Source: a virus
Reading direction: 5' to 3' (one strand)
Virus record (IMG/VR): IMGVR_UViG_3300046656_000146
Span: 1 to 39,575 of that record
Length of the DNA stretch: 39,575 nucleotides
Shown: one piece after another, positions 1 to 7,464 of the stretch
Layout of the letters: each line of letters begins with the position of its first letter
Position numbering within the stretch: position 1 is the stretch's first letter
Made by a program: the position numbers and the translations under genes
The notes under the pieces: model-generated
The model's database searches: none
The model's input: only the letters and a program-made list of their open reading frames with translations
What the model was told of the DNA's origin: nothing

Positions 1-127
1 TTGCGGGATTATTGTCTATGAAGATAATAGGCAGTATCATCTTGCCAGCGAAAGAGTAATGGGTAGATTTGGTGACTATTTAATAATCTGGGATGTCACT
101 AACCAAAAATGTCACATGATGATTGGT
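1..127. repeat. Terminal direct repeat, left copy (circular overlap)
   Basis: These 127 bases are identical to 39449-39575. An exact repeat of odd length 127 at both ends is what a de Bruijn assembler leaves when a circular or circularly permuted molecule closes on itself. A gene reads through the join in frame, which supports a closed map. A true 127-bp physical terminal repeat is possible but less likely. Confidence 0.95.
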
Positions 128-241
128 GACGTATCTGAGATCATAAAATGGAATCAAGATGAGCGCCCTATTCAACTTCCATGGATCGATTTTGATAAAA
201 TTAGCACTGAGAAACTTAAAATCTATGTGTTGTTCTCATGA
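1..241 (+). CDS. Zinc-ribbon early protein, C-terminal part of the gene crossing the join
   Basis: This is the continuation of the gene that begins with GTG at 39186. On the circular map the full protein is 167 residues (39186-39448 plus 1-241). The zinc ribbon has cysteines C62, C65, C85 and C89, and the C-terminal half encoded here is rich in aromatic residues and isoleucine. The stop TGA (239-241) overlaps the ATG of the next gene at 238, as in most of this operon. A start at ATG 59 would cut off the cysteine ribbon and has no good ribosome site, so it is not preferred. Function unknown. Confidence 0.75.
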   Translation, partial: CGIIVYEDNRQYHLASERVMGRFGDYLIIWDVTNQKCHMMIGDVSEIIKWNQDERPIQLPWIDFDKISTEKLKIYVLFS

Positions 242-423
242 TAATTATACTTCCACAACTACCTAATGGAACCGTTATCGTTATCAAAGATACGGGTGCC
301 GAAGAAACAGTTACAATTATACCTCTGGGAGGCACTGTGGATGGAGAACAACAAATAGAATTGAAATCTCTGTATGGAGATTGGAAGCTGACCTGTGACG
401 GGAAAGATTGGTATTTGATATGA
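238..423 (+). CDS. Stand-alone tail-fibre C-terminal-like domain (61 aa)
   Basis: A 61-residue beta-rich protein. Its pattern (PNGTVIVIKD, then a TIIPLGG-type strand, then a DGKDWYLI ending) matches the last 80 or so residues of the large tail fibre (4246-7443: TNGRIIVVKD and SDGVDWFQIG) and of the fibre at 8350-9006 (QNGRVFKFVD and a WWIL ending). It lies in the early operon, translationally coupled to both neighbours by ATGA overlaps, far from the fibre genes. The likeness is seen by eye in three proteins of this genome. What a free domain does here is unknown: a small fibre accessory, a receptor blocker and a captured fragment are all possible. Confidence 0.7.
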   Translation: MIIILPQLPNGTVIVIKDTGAEETVTIIPLGGTVDGEQQIELKSLYGDWKLTCDGKDWYLI

Positions 424-704
424 CCAAAAATAAAATCATCTCCGCACTTCGTCTCTGTTGGCTCCGCAGTCCAACTCGCTATTTGGCTATCAAGTCAGCC
501 CGAGTTAAACGAGGGCGCTATCGATGCAATCATTGCAATAAGCTATTTGCCCTCAAACAAGTGCAAGTGGATCATATTGTTGAAATTGGGAGTTTCGCTG
601 ACTGGAATTCATACATCGAAAAACTATTCTGCTCTATTGATAATTTACAGGTTCTTTGCAAACCTTGTCACAAAAAGAAAACACTACTGAAATCTTCGAT
701 ATAG
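420..704 (+). CDS. HNH endonuclease, small
   Basis: A 94-residue protein with the HNH plan: C36-x2-C39, then VDH (D51, H52), then N75, then C80-x2-C83-H84. The two CxxC pairs form the structural zinc site and H52 is the expected catalytic histidine. The N-terminal third is basic. ATG 420 is chosen because it overlaps the upstream stop (ATGA); a TTG 12 bases earlier is in frame but less likely. It is the last gene of the rightward operon, before a structured intergenic stretch and terminator. Small phage HNH proteins can be homing-type nickases or aid terminase-linked DNA cleavage. Being distant from terminase here, the role is open. Confidence 0.85.
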   Translation: MTKNKIISALRLCWLRSPTRYLAIKSARVKRGRYRCNHCNKLFALKQVQVDHIVEIGSFADWNSYIEKLFCSIDNLQVLCKPCHKKKTLLKSSI

Positions 705-840
705 AAGATGCACCGAAGCTCCACTTCGGGATTCGCTCTAAATGATGGCGTCATTACCTTCTTGAGATAGTCTGCTTTGTTCATAGCTGTCATTTAGAGT
801 CTCCGAAACTATGGAAGGTTTTGGGGACACATAAAAGATT
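705..840 (+). other. Structured non-coding stretch before the early-operon terminator
   Basis: No gene is seen. Hairpin 1 is CCGAAG (713-718) with CTTCGG (724-729). A perfect 10-base inverted repeat follows, CTCTAAATGA (736-745) with TCATTTAGAG (790-799). Part of its left arm (AATGA, 741-745) can instead pair with TCATT at 751-755, and TTCGG (725-729) can pair with CCGAA (803-807). This may be a 3' UTR or small RNA with alternative folds ending at the terminator. Confidence 0.5.
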
Positions 841-876
841 AACCCCGTATAGCTTTTTAGACTATACGGGGTTTTT
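841..876 (+). terminator. Strong intrinsic terminator of the rightward operon
   Basis: A perfect 12-bp stem (841-852 with 862-873), a 9-base loop, and a T tract beginning within the stem end (872-876). On the minus strand the same stem is followed only by AATCTTTT, so it may weakly stop the opposing late transcript as well. Confidence 0.92.
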
Positions 877-958
877 CGTTTCCAAGGTCAAGCCTTACTT
901 GGACTGGCTAGGCTTTGTTTTTCTGATTCACTAGAACAACATGACACCTTGCGGTATC

Positions 959-1044
959 TGGTCGTGAAAGCCTGAGTCGAACAGGTAGCTCATTGGCGGT
1001 TGTTTTACAGACAACTGACGCATCCAGCGCGTCCATCATTCACG
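959..1044 (-). tRNA. tRNA-Tyr (anticodon GTA), class II
   Basis: Read on the minus strand, 86 nt with encoded CCA. The acceptor stem is CGTGAAT / TTTCACG, with the seventh pair a T-T mismatch; discriminator A and CCA end at 959. The D arm is GACGC / GCGTC around a loop with the conserved GG. The anticodon arm is GTTGT-CTGTAAA-ACAAC, giving GTA. A 12-nt variable region fits bacterial tRNA-Tyr. The T arm is CCTG-TTCGACT-CAGG with a canonical T loop. Two extra bases precede the D stem. It lies at the distal end of the late transcript. Confidence 0.75.
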
Positions 1045-1049
1045 ATAAT

Positions 1050-1073
1050 CTGTTGTTTGATCAAGTGCAACAG
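1050..1073. other. Hairpin between the two tRNA elements
   Basis: CTGTTG (1050-1055) pairs with CAACAG (1068-1073) around a 12-base loop. It sits between the two tRNA-like elements and could be a processing signal in the shared precursor. Only the pairing is seen. Confidence 0.4.
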
Positions 1074-1106
1074 CACACCCAAAAGGTTCTAAAGATGATC
1101 AGTCTC

Positions 1107-1193
1107 TGGTGGAGCATCCGCTGTTTGAGAGCGGGCTGCCTCGAAACTGATTTTCACCAATCCCGAGGCGTGACTTCTGTATCAGAATGCCCC
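1107..1193 (-). tRNA. tRNA-like element, class II size, anticodon not resolved
   Basis: Read on the minus strand, 87 nt. The acceptor GGGGCAT pairs with ATGCTCC (one G-T wobble), followed by discriminator A and encoded CCA. The T arm is CCGCT-CTCAAAC-AGCGG, whose loop differs from consensus only at the first base. The middle does not fold into a normal D arm and 7-base anticodon loop: it contains a 6-bp GCCTCG / CGAGGC stem around about 20 bases with an inner GATT / AATC. It could be a degenerate tRNA, an unusual serine- or leucine-type tRNA, or a tRNA mimic. Confidence 0.5.
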
Positions 1194-1254
1194 AAAGGGT
1201 GAGGCCCCAATGGAACCTCTAAGCAGTCAATTAAATACCACCTAACTATATGCC

Positions 1255-1821
1255 TCACAATGGAGAGAATAGGCCGCTGTTCTTCTGCTGGCAAGTATTC
1301 TCCAGCAAATTATCTGGCACCGACTGTTTGCGTAAATCTTGATACATGAACTGAGTAAATCTTCGTTCGCTCATGTGCTGGGAGAATTTAAGAATTTGTT
1401 TGGCATGGTCATTGACTGGATACACACTAAACTCCCAACGATTGCTATTCTCTTGAGCTGGGAAGTATTTGACCACAAAGAAAGGTAGTCCTGCCAGATT
1501 GGCCACTTCGCCATTGGGAGTAGAGGTATCTAAAATAGTAGAAATAACCATATCAGGCGTTCTGAAATGTTTCATTTCTAAGATGGCGTAGGGAATACAC
1601 TTTCCAGCAATCTTCATATACTCAATGTTTCTCATAGCATTAAAACTCTCTAAATGGCCGTTGCTAATGACTGCATCTATATCGGTCATTGGCAAGCCTA
1701 AGTTCATGCGCCAATTTTGATAATGGCTGTATTGAATTTGAAAATATGCTTCGGATTCATTGAGATAGCCACGATAGAATAACTCACCAGGCAATTGTTC
1801 GGGCGAATACTTCATGGCCAT
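1255..1821 (-). CDS. Putative PD-(D/E)XK nuclease-like protein
   Basis: A 188-residue protein (186 if the second ATG, at 1815, is used). D47-I-D49 in a hydrophobic stretch and E82-M-K84 in the strand YAILEMKH form the pattern of a PD-(D/E)XK active site, D...ExK. An aromatic, charged N-terminal segment precedes it. This is motif reading, not a family match. It is the last protein gene of the late operon, directly after the holin-like genes, where an endolysin is often found; nothing in it looks like a lysozyme, amidase or peptidase. It could degrade DNA or resolve junctions, or be an unrelated protein. Confidence 0.5.
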   Translation of the reverse strand: MAMKYSPEQLPGELFYRGYLNESEAYFQIQYSHYQNWRMNLGLPMTDIDAVISNGHLESFNAMRNIEYMKIAGKCIPYAILEMKHFRTPDMVISTILDTSTPNGEVANLAGLPFFVVKYFPAQENSNRWEFSVYPVNDHAKQILKFSQHMSERRFTQFMYQDLRKQSVPDNLLENTCQQKNSGLFSPL

Positions 1822-1822
1822 G

Positions 1823-1981
1823 TTAGCCGACTTTACTGGTAGCTCTCTTACGCTCCGCTATTTTGTCAAGTGTGGCATTCATTTTATCGAGAAGTTCTTT
1901 CATCTTCTCTTCATTCGTTTTCTCTTGTTTAACTTCCGCTAATTGTAAATCAGTATCCAATAGTTCTTCGTCTGTTTTCAT
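1823..1981 (-). CDS. Small coiled-coil protein in the lysis-like cassette
   Basis: A 52-residue charged, lysine- and glutamate-rich helical protein with no membrane segment, whose start MKTDEELL overlaps the upstream stop as ATGA. It is predicted to be a coiled coil. It sits between the two-helix membrane protein and the nuclease-like gene, so it is probably expressed with them. Function unknown. Confidence 0.7.
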   Translation of the reverse strand: MKTDEELLDTDLQLAEVKQEKTNEEKMKELLDKMNATLDKIAERKRATSKVG

Positions 1982-2187
1982 AACTGTCCCCTTGAAGGTA
2001 AGCTCGCCTCTATCTTATCAATGGCGTGTTGGCAAAAGTTGTAGATAGTGGCCACAGTTGCAATAACTGCTGCGTAAGATGTGCCATCTAATTTACCCAT
2101 GAACAGGGCAGTAGTGGCAGCAGCTAGAATCAATAGGCTCATTGTTGCCTTTTTTGATTTGAATAGTTCAATTAATCCAATGGTCAT
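1978..2187 (-). CDS. Holin-like small membrane protein
   Basis: A 69-residue protein with two hydrophobic segments, roughly residues 16-31 and 37-52, joined by a short turn containing GKLDG, and a charged C-terminus. Size, membrane pattern and position next to another membrane protein at the end of the tail genes fit a holin, which would make holes in the inner membrane at the end of infection. The two proteins' coding regions overlap by four bases. Without a recognised endolysin nearby the assignment is by context only. Confidence 0.6.
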   Translation of the reverse strand: MTIGLIELFKSKKATMSLLILAAATTALFMGKLDGTSYAAVIATVATIYNFCQHAIDKIEASLPSRGQL

Positions 2188-2432
2188 ATCTTATCTCTAA
2201 TCTGGTCCAGTTTATCATCCAATTTGTCAAGCATTTTGATTTCATTGTTGATTCGCTCTTCGAGCACACTGACTTTAGTTTGGAGCGCTTGGAAGTCTTG
2301 CTTGCAGACCTCATCATTTACAGCTTCTTTTTTAACCTTATCATCTCGGAGTTTGAGATAAGCCAACACCACGGCCATCAGTGAAGTAATCACTGTAACG
2401 GACATATGGATGTAGGTGGTCATATCAGACAT
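2184..2432 (-). CDS. Membrane-anchored coiled-coil protein (holin or spanin accessory candidate)
   Basis: An 82-residue protein with one membrane segment near residues 9-26 and then a long charged coiled coil to the C-terminus. Proteins of this form often lie in phage lysis cassettes as holin partners or inner-membrane spanins; the order (membrane helix first, coil after) is reversed from the XhlA type. It overlaps both the zinc-finger gene upstream and the holin-like gene downstream. Confidence 0.55.
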   Translation of the reverse strand: MSDMTTYIHMSVTVITSLMAVVLAYLKLRDDKVKKEAVNDEVCKQDFQALQTKVSVLEERINNEIKMLDKLDDKLDQIRDKI

Positions 2433-2769
2433 AATTTCTCACAAACAATTCTCGTGTATGGTAATCAGTTATTCTTTGATTAACAGGCGTGCTGTTTAAT
2501 ATGTATTCAATATATTCTAAATCAGTTCCCTCGGGGCTAAAATATAGATTGGACATCAAAATATCATACATATACACTTCACAGTCTGGGATTAGAGTTT
2601 TGGGTGTTGGCCATCTCCAAATAACAAGTATCTCTGGTGATAATTGTTTTTTAACCTCTCTAACGCCCTGCCCAAGTTTAAAAAGTTGGTAGCAGTTTTG
2701 GCAATGCTTCTCATGATTGCGCCACTCTACTTCATAGATAGTCTTGTTACATCTACTACAAAATTGCAT
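2425..2769 (-). CDS. Zinc-finger protein of unknown function
   Basis: A 114-residue protein from ATG 2769, chosen because a GGAG lies upstream and the longer start falls in the end of the preceding gene. The N-terminus has CSRC, then HEKHCQNC, a likely zinc-binding knuckle within the first 30 residues. The rest is a mixed fold with several tyrosines and a hydrophobic YDILMSNLYF segment. It sits between the glycine-rich fibre genes and the membrane cassette. I do not recognise the family; it could be a fibre accessory or a lysis regulator. Confidence 0.65.
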   Translation of the reverse strand: MQFCSRCNKTIYEVEWRNHEKHCQNCYQLFKLGQGVREVKKQLSPEILVIWRWPTPKTLIPDCEVYMYDILMSNLYFSPEGTDLEYIEYILNSTPVNQRITDYHTRELFVRNYV

Positions 2770-2771
2770 GT

Positions 2772-3503
2772 TTAGTCGCTCCAAACAATGATACAGTAGC
2801 CGGAACCTCCGACACCACCAATACCAGCCGTGCCCGAAGCAGAACCAGAACCTCCACCAGCCCCCGCACCAGTATTAGCTGAAGCAGTTCCGCCGGGATT
2901 GCTTGTGGTAGTAGTTCCACCATTTCCCCCGGCCGCACCTGAACCTTGAGGTCCAGCTCCCCCGCCGCCTCCACCTCCACCGTGTGAGGCTCCAGCAGAA
3001 CCTCCGCCACCACCCGTATATGAACCGTTTCCATAATAATTCATATCACCAGCAATACCGGCCACAGTGTTAGCACTTCCATTCCCACCGTTGGCAACTG
3101 CTCTTGCAGTTGTGGCAGTTGCATTACTGATATTAACTCTGGTGCCAGATGCTGTTTGGAATGAAGCCCCTCCCAATGAAGATGCTCCGCCAGAACCTGC
3201 CGAAGCACCCTTGAAAGTAGCTAATGAACCAAAAGTTGTATCTGATCCATTTCCACCGGCTGTATTAACAGCACCAGATGTGCCACCAGCCCCCACTGTG
3301 ACTGTATAGGTAGTTCCCGGAACAACTGTAACATATTGTTCGCCTTGAATAGCTCCACCACCTCCAGCACCGCCAGAAGTTGTTTGTCCGCCTCCACCGC
3401 CTCCACCACCTCCGCAACCGATGACTAGAATCTGTGTTACTCCGCCTGGTGCTGTCCAGTTGGTAGATGCTGCTGTGAAATATACTTTGTTTAATTTTGA
3501 CAT
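2772..3503 (-). CDS. Glycine-rich tail adhesin paralogue C
   Basis: 243 residues. The N-terminus MSKLNKVYFTA leads into a WTAPGGVTQILVIGCGGGG segment, then a long region of Gly runs broken by Ser/Ala/Asn, and ends in GSGYCIIVWSD. It is a close paralogue of the next gene (3505-4242) and a relative of 7465-8334. The Gly-rich phage tail domain, known in fibre tips and in T-even gp38-type adhesins where it forms polyglycine II helices, is the best comparison. It probably forms the distal receptor-binding part of the tail fibre. Gene spacing is one base from its paralogue. Confidence 0.75.
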   Translation of the reverse strand: MSKLNKVYFTAASTNWTAPGGVTQILVIGCGGGGGGGGGQTTSGGAGGGGAIQGEQYVTVVPGTTYTVTVGAGGTSGAVNTAGGNGSDTTFGSLATFKGASAGSGGASSLGGASFQTASGTRVNISNATATTARAVANGGNGSANTVAGIAGDMNYYGNGSYTGGGGGSAGASHGGGGGGGGAGPQGSGAAGGNGGTTTTSNPGGTASANTGAGAGGGSGSASGTAGIGGVGGSGYCIIVWSD

Positions 3504-3504
3504 A

Positions 3505-4242
3505 TTAGTCTTTCCAAATTATGTAGCAATAACCAGAACCGCCTGTTCCACCTGTTCCACCAGTTCCAGTAGTTGATGCACCGCCGCCCCCGGCCCCAGC
3601 ACCAGTATTTGCCGATGGATTGTTTCCATTCGAAGCCGTTCCACTTCCCCCAGCCGCACCAGCGCCGCCATCAGCGCCAGCACCTTGGGGTCCAGCTCCA
3701 CCACCTCCGCCTCCACCTCTAGCAACTCCGCCTATTGATCCGCCATTGCCGCCAGCAAATCCGCCAACCTGATTCATATCACCAGCTAAACCATTAGCAG
3801 CACTACTCCCGTTTCCACCATTACCAGGTAATCTGGCAGCGGTGGTGGCATTACTCAATTGGACATTGGTTCCTGAAGCAGTTTGAAATGAGGCGCCCCC
3901 ATTAGCAACGCTGGCGGCTCCGCCCCCGGAACCACCTTTAAAAGTAGCCAAAGTCCCGAAAGTAGTGTCGGCGCCTTTAGTTCCAGTTGAATTTGGCCCC
4001 CCGCCTCCGCCCCCGGCCCCAATAGTTACAGTATATACTGTATTTGGAACAACAGTAATATAGGTAGTCGATTGAATTGCCCCACCCCCACCACCTCCAC
4101 CAATACCACCGCTACCAGCAGAGCCGCCACCTCCGCCTCCGCCACCACCTGCGCCACAACCAATCAATAGAACTTCGGTAATACCAGCCGGTGCTGTCCA
4201 AGTAGTAGTCCCAGTGATGTATGTTTTGTTAAGTTTAGACAT
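3505..4242 (-). CDS. Glycine-rich tail adhesin paralogue B
   Basis: 245 residues with the same plan as its neighbour at 2772-3503: MSKLNKTYIT start, WTAPAGITEVLLIGCG segment, many poly-Gly runs, GSGYCYIIWKD ending. The two differ mostly in the spacing of Gly runs and in the Ala/Ser/Thr content between them, as expected of adhesins that duplicated and then diverged in their receptor-binding loops. It lies three bases after the large fibre gene, so it is probably co-translated and assembled onto its tip. Confidence 0.75.
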   Translation of the reverse strand: MSKLNKTYITGTTTWTAPAGITEVLLIGCGAGGGGGGGGGSAGSGGIGGGGGGGAIQSTTYITVVPNTVYTVTIGAGGGGGGPNSTGTKGADTTFGTLATFKGGSGGGAASVANGGASFQTASGTNVQLSNATTAARLPGNGGNGSSAANGLAGDMNQVGGFAGGNGGSIGGVARGGGGGGGAGPQGAGADGGAGAAGGSGTASNGNNPSANTGAGAGGGGASTTGTGGTGGTGGSGYCYIIWKD

Positions 4243-4245
4243 TGA

Positions 4246-7200
4246 TCATCCAATTTGAAACCAATCCACACCGTCCGAAGTAAATGTCCAATATCCCCAA
4301 TTGGTATTTAGAACTCTGGAAGCAGCCAAACCATCAATTTTCTCAGAACCATTTCTAACCATAGTGATATTGTTAGTTTCACAAGTTCCAGTCTTGTCTT
4401 TGACCACAATGATTCTCCCATTAGTTGGAGCTGGGAAAGTGATGTTTCTAGTTGCTGAGGTATCGACCAATAGAATGAAATCGGTAGTGGTAGTGTCGAT
4501 AGTTAGAGCGCCCGAAACAGCACGGGTAGTAACTGTTAGAGAACCGGCTAATGTATTGGCGGCTGTGGTCGTTCCAAGAACAGATTGTCCAGCCGTCAGA
4601 GCCTGAGAGCCAAAGTTTGGAGTAATTTTACTACCAGCAATGGCCGCTGAAGCATTAACATCGGCATCAACAATTCCGCCAGTTAGATTAAGCTTACTAT
4701 AAACAATTGCTGCGGCGGCATCGACATCAGCATTGAGTATGAGACTACTGGTTAGAGCGCCACCAGAACCAGAATGCACAATTCCGGTTGATAAGGCAGA
4801 TAAGGTAGTAGCCCCAGATAGAGTTTTATCTCCAGCAAATGTTTGAGTTCCAGTAGAAACCATGCCTGGATGTGTAGCATCTGCTGACTGAGCATAAATG
4901 CTAGTAGAAACAATAGCTAGACCATTTGCATTGGGCGGCTGGAAATCAAAGGTTCCAACAGTAGTTACACCTCCGCCCCCACCGCCTCCACTTCCGGTTT
5001 GTGGAAGAATTTCAAATCTGTTATTAGATTCAACCCAAGTTGGCACATAACCATCTTGAGACGCTCCGGGCGTTTCTGTTTTATAAGCATTGCCTTGAAC
5101 TGCAATAACGGTTTGGCAAGTTGAAGTTCCAGATAAATCACACCCAGCCATGAAAGCAACGGTTGGTGGCAATCCCTTCCAATAACCATCGAGATCATCC
5201 CAGGTTAATACATATCCATCTTCGTCCGGACCCAGTGATTGTGGAGTAACTGGATTAGTCTGAAGTCCAGTGACAGTCACCGAGCCAGTGGCCGAAATAA
5301 TGGCATCTCCACCCATCGTGGTCCAAGCATTTACTGGCGTGGCATTAGTTAATAGAAGTTGTCCAGCAGTTCCGTGTGCAATTTTAGTAACATCAATATC
5401 TGCAGTTGGATCAATATCAGCATCGACAATCAAACTAGTTGATAGATTACCAGAAGCATCATTATGAACAACTCCAGCAGTAGAAAAAGCTGGAATAGTG
5501 ATATTCGTTGGAGAGACAAGTAATCTATCAGTGCTATCTGTTCTTAGTCTAACGGTTCCAACTGTGGCTGAACCAGAAGCACCAGAAGCAAGATACAAAT
5601 CACCACCATTATGTGTAGCACCAGTAGCGCTCTGTGCCTGGATAGTAAGTATTTGGCCAGAAGCAGATGATGTAGAAGCCTGATTTAGTGCTGGGTTAGA
5701 TTGCCCAGTGGCAAATTGTAGGGTAGTAATGTTCAATGGAACAGTGCCACCAGCCCCACCAGGGCCACTGATAGCCGCTACCCACTGATCTAGATTTGTA
5801 GAACCAGCTAAATCATCATTCCAAGAAACTCCAGTGTTTCCATAATAATTAGTTCCATTGCTCCAAATCCACGCGGTATTTCCATTAGGTATTACTACGC
5901 CGAGACCAGTTGCGCCACCTACTTGAATTGATTGACCACCAGTAGTATTATTGGTGATGACATACATTTCTCCACCGCCTCCGAGCGGGAAAGTTAGATT
6001 GCGAGTCATTGTCAATGTAGCAGAGCTAACTACCACTATCTCAATGTGATTGTATTCAAAACTCTGTAAAACATGATCTGCATCAGCAGATAAATTCAAA
6101 GTTAAATAAGGGAAAAATGGTGGAGTGCCGTCTGCCCAACCAATGAAAGATGAATCTAAAGTTAAATTGGTAGCGTCTAGAGTAACAACATCATTAAATA
6201 GTGCGGTGTTATTGAATGTGGATGGAGAATCAACAATAAAACTCGATCCACTTAATACATTTACTCCCTTACCAGCAACTCCCGTTCCACCTTGGAATTG
6301 AACATAGTTACTCGATAATGTAACGACCCCTGAGGTGGTGCTATTTATTGGAGTGCTGATTGTGATATTGCCATTTAAACTATCATTGCCGCCATATGCC
6401 TGAATTGTAACATTGCCAGACTGTCCATTGACACCACCTGGCGGAGCGAAAATATCGATGCTTCCACCATTGGCATTGATGCCTCCAGGGTCCCCACCTC
6501 GGAGAGTAATACTTCCACCAGCACCACCTGGTGATACAGCGCCAGTGCCACCATATAGATTAATACTACCACCAGCCCCATTTCCAGGCTGGCCCGCGAA
6601 AATACTAAGGCTATTGCCTGCCTGATTGGCCCCCGCAGTTTCTGAAAGACGAATTACCCCAGGTGCCCAATCAACAATAGAGTTAAAACCTAGAACTTGG
6701 TCAGTTAGAGTTAAAACTAATTTATATGCGTCAATATTAAATTTGCCATACTGAAATGCTACCGGTCCAGATACTGCCTTTTGTGTCGCAATAGTTAGAT
6801 CAATCCCATCACTCCCAGATGGTGCGGTCGTAACTCCATCAAGAGCACCCAAAAAACTATGGGTATTGACAATAACTGGAGAACCATATGGACATCCGCT
6901 AATACTTGCAATGTATCCATCTGGCGTCAATCCACACAAATCACCACCCATAATAAATGGAAGGGCGGTTAGCATTGCATTTAGATCAGCGGCATTGCCT
7001 ACAGTAGCATTGCTTTCATTGCTTTCACTACCAAAGAATAATCTGTTCCCAAAAGTATTAAGAACGAATACTCCAAAGGTAATAATATGTTCATTGGGCT
7101 CACCACCATTAACAGTAGAGGTGAATTGCAAAGCATTACCACGAGTCAAGCTTGGACCATGCGGTAATGCTGGCACAGCCTCAACCATTGGTGGCACCAC

Positions 7201-7443
7201 GAAAGTGGCTATAAATCCAGTTTGTATTTTGCTGTTATTGACAGCAACTAGATTTCCATTGATTTGAGTTAAATCATCGGCCTGTGATGCCTCAATGAAC
7301 CAACTATTGACACCAGCACTAGACAATAAAGCAATCGTAATAGTGCTACCAGGTGGCACATTTAGGCCAGAGGTATTGACATCAGAGATGACATTACCAT
7401 TGACTGTGCAGATAGCTGATGGAGAAGGGATTGGTGGGGGCAT
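4246..7443 (-). CDS. Large tail fibre protein
   Basis: 1065 residues, the longest gene here. It begins with a proline-rich MPPPIPSP and continues with beta-rich, Gly/Ser/Thr/Asn-rich sequence. A Gly-repeat region lies near residues 280-360 (SITLRGG, SIDIFAPPGG, NVTIQAYGG). Later there are two copies of a shaft repeat of the form GxVHxxxxGxLxxSLIxxAD followed by an Asp/Ala segment and KI/KL. The last 85 or so residues form the terminal domain shared with 8350-9006 and 238-423. This fits a trimeric fibre with a repeated shaft and C-terminal knob that binds the host surface. The adjacent Gly-rich proteins may be its adhesins. Confidence 0.85.
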   Translation of the reverse strand: MPPPIPSPSAICTVNGNVISDVNTSGLNVPPGSTITIALLSSAGVNSWFIEASQADDLTQINGNLVAVNNSKIQTGFIATFVVPPMVEAVPALPHGPSLTRGNALQFTSTVNGGEPNEHIITFGVFVLNTFGNRLFFGSESNESNATVGNAADLNAMLTALPFIMGGDLCGLTPDGYIASISGCPYGSPVIVNTHSFLGALDGVTTAPSGSDGIDLTIATQKAVSGPVAFQYGKFNIDAYKLVLTLTDQVLGFNSIVDWAPGVIRLSETAGANQAGNSLSIFAGQPGNGAGGSINLYGGTGAVSPGGAGGSITLRGGDPGGINANGGSIDIFAPPGGVNGQSGNVTIQAYGGNDSLNGNITISTPINSTTSGVVTLSSNYVQFQGGTGVAGKGVNVLSGSSFIVDSPSTFNNTALFNDVVTLDATNLTLDSSFIGWADGTPPFFPYLTLNLSADADHVLQSFEYNHIEIVVVSSATLTMTRNLTFPLGGGGEMYVITNNTTGGQSIQVGGATGLGVVIPNGNTAWIWSNGTNYYGNTGVSWNDDLAGSTNLDQWVAAISGPGGAGGTVPLNITTLQFATGQSNPALNQASTSSASGQILTIQAQSATGATHNGGDLYLASGASGSATVGTVRLRTDSTDRLLVSPTNITIPAFSTAGVVHNDASGNLSTSLIVDADIDPTADIDVTKIAHGTAGQLLLTNATPVNAWTTMGGDAIISATGSVTVTGLQTNPVTPQSLGPDEDGYVLTWDDLDGYWKGLPPTVAFMAGCDLSGTSTCQTVIAVQGNAYKTETPGASQDGYVPTWVESNNRFEILPQTGSGGGGGGGVTTVGTFDFQPPNANGLAIVSTSIYAQSADATHPGMVSTGTQTFAGDKTLSGATTLSALSTGIVHSGSGGALTSSLILNADVDAAAAIVYSKLNLTGGIVDADVNASAAIAGSKITPNFGSQALTAGQSVLGTTTAANTLAGSLTVTTRAVSGALTIDTTTTDFILLVDTSATRNITFPAPTNGRIIVVKDKTGTCETNNITMVRNGSEKIDGLAASRVLNTNWGYWTFTSDGVDWFQIG

Positions 7444-7464
7444 TTATTTATTCCATTTCATATA

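Noticed and set aside
408-422. TTG start for the small HNH gene
   Set aside because: ATG 420 overlaps the preceding stop exactly as at most other junctions in this operon, so the upstream TTG is not needed.
993-1202. 69-codon plus-strand open frame
   Set aside because: It covers the minus-strand tRNA-Tyr and the tRNA-like element, has no ribosome site, and its product has no protein-like pattern.
1199-1258. Possible third minus-strand tRNA (GTGAGGC/GCCTCAC arms)
   Set aside because: The arms pair over 7 bp but the element is only 60 nt, lacks CCA and a T arm, and overlaps the end of a protein gene.
2756-3034. Open frames opposite or offset to the Gly-rich genes
   Set aside because: Codon bias of Gly/Ala/Pro-rich genes leaves other frames open; these products are low-complexity echoes without ribosome sites.
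6375-7267. Plus-strand and offset open frames within the large fibre gene
   Set aside because: They lie wholly within the well-supported fibre gene, have no start signals and no recognisable domains.
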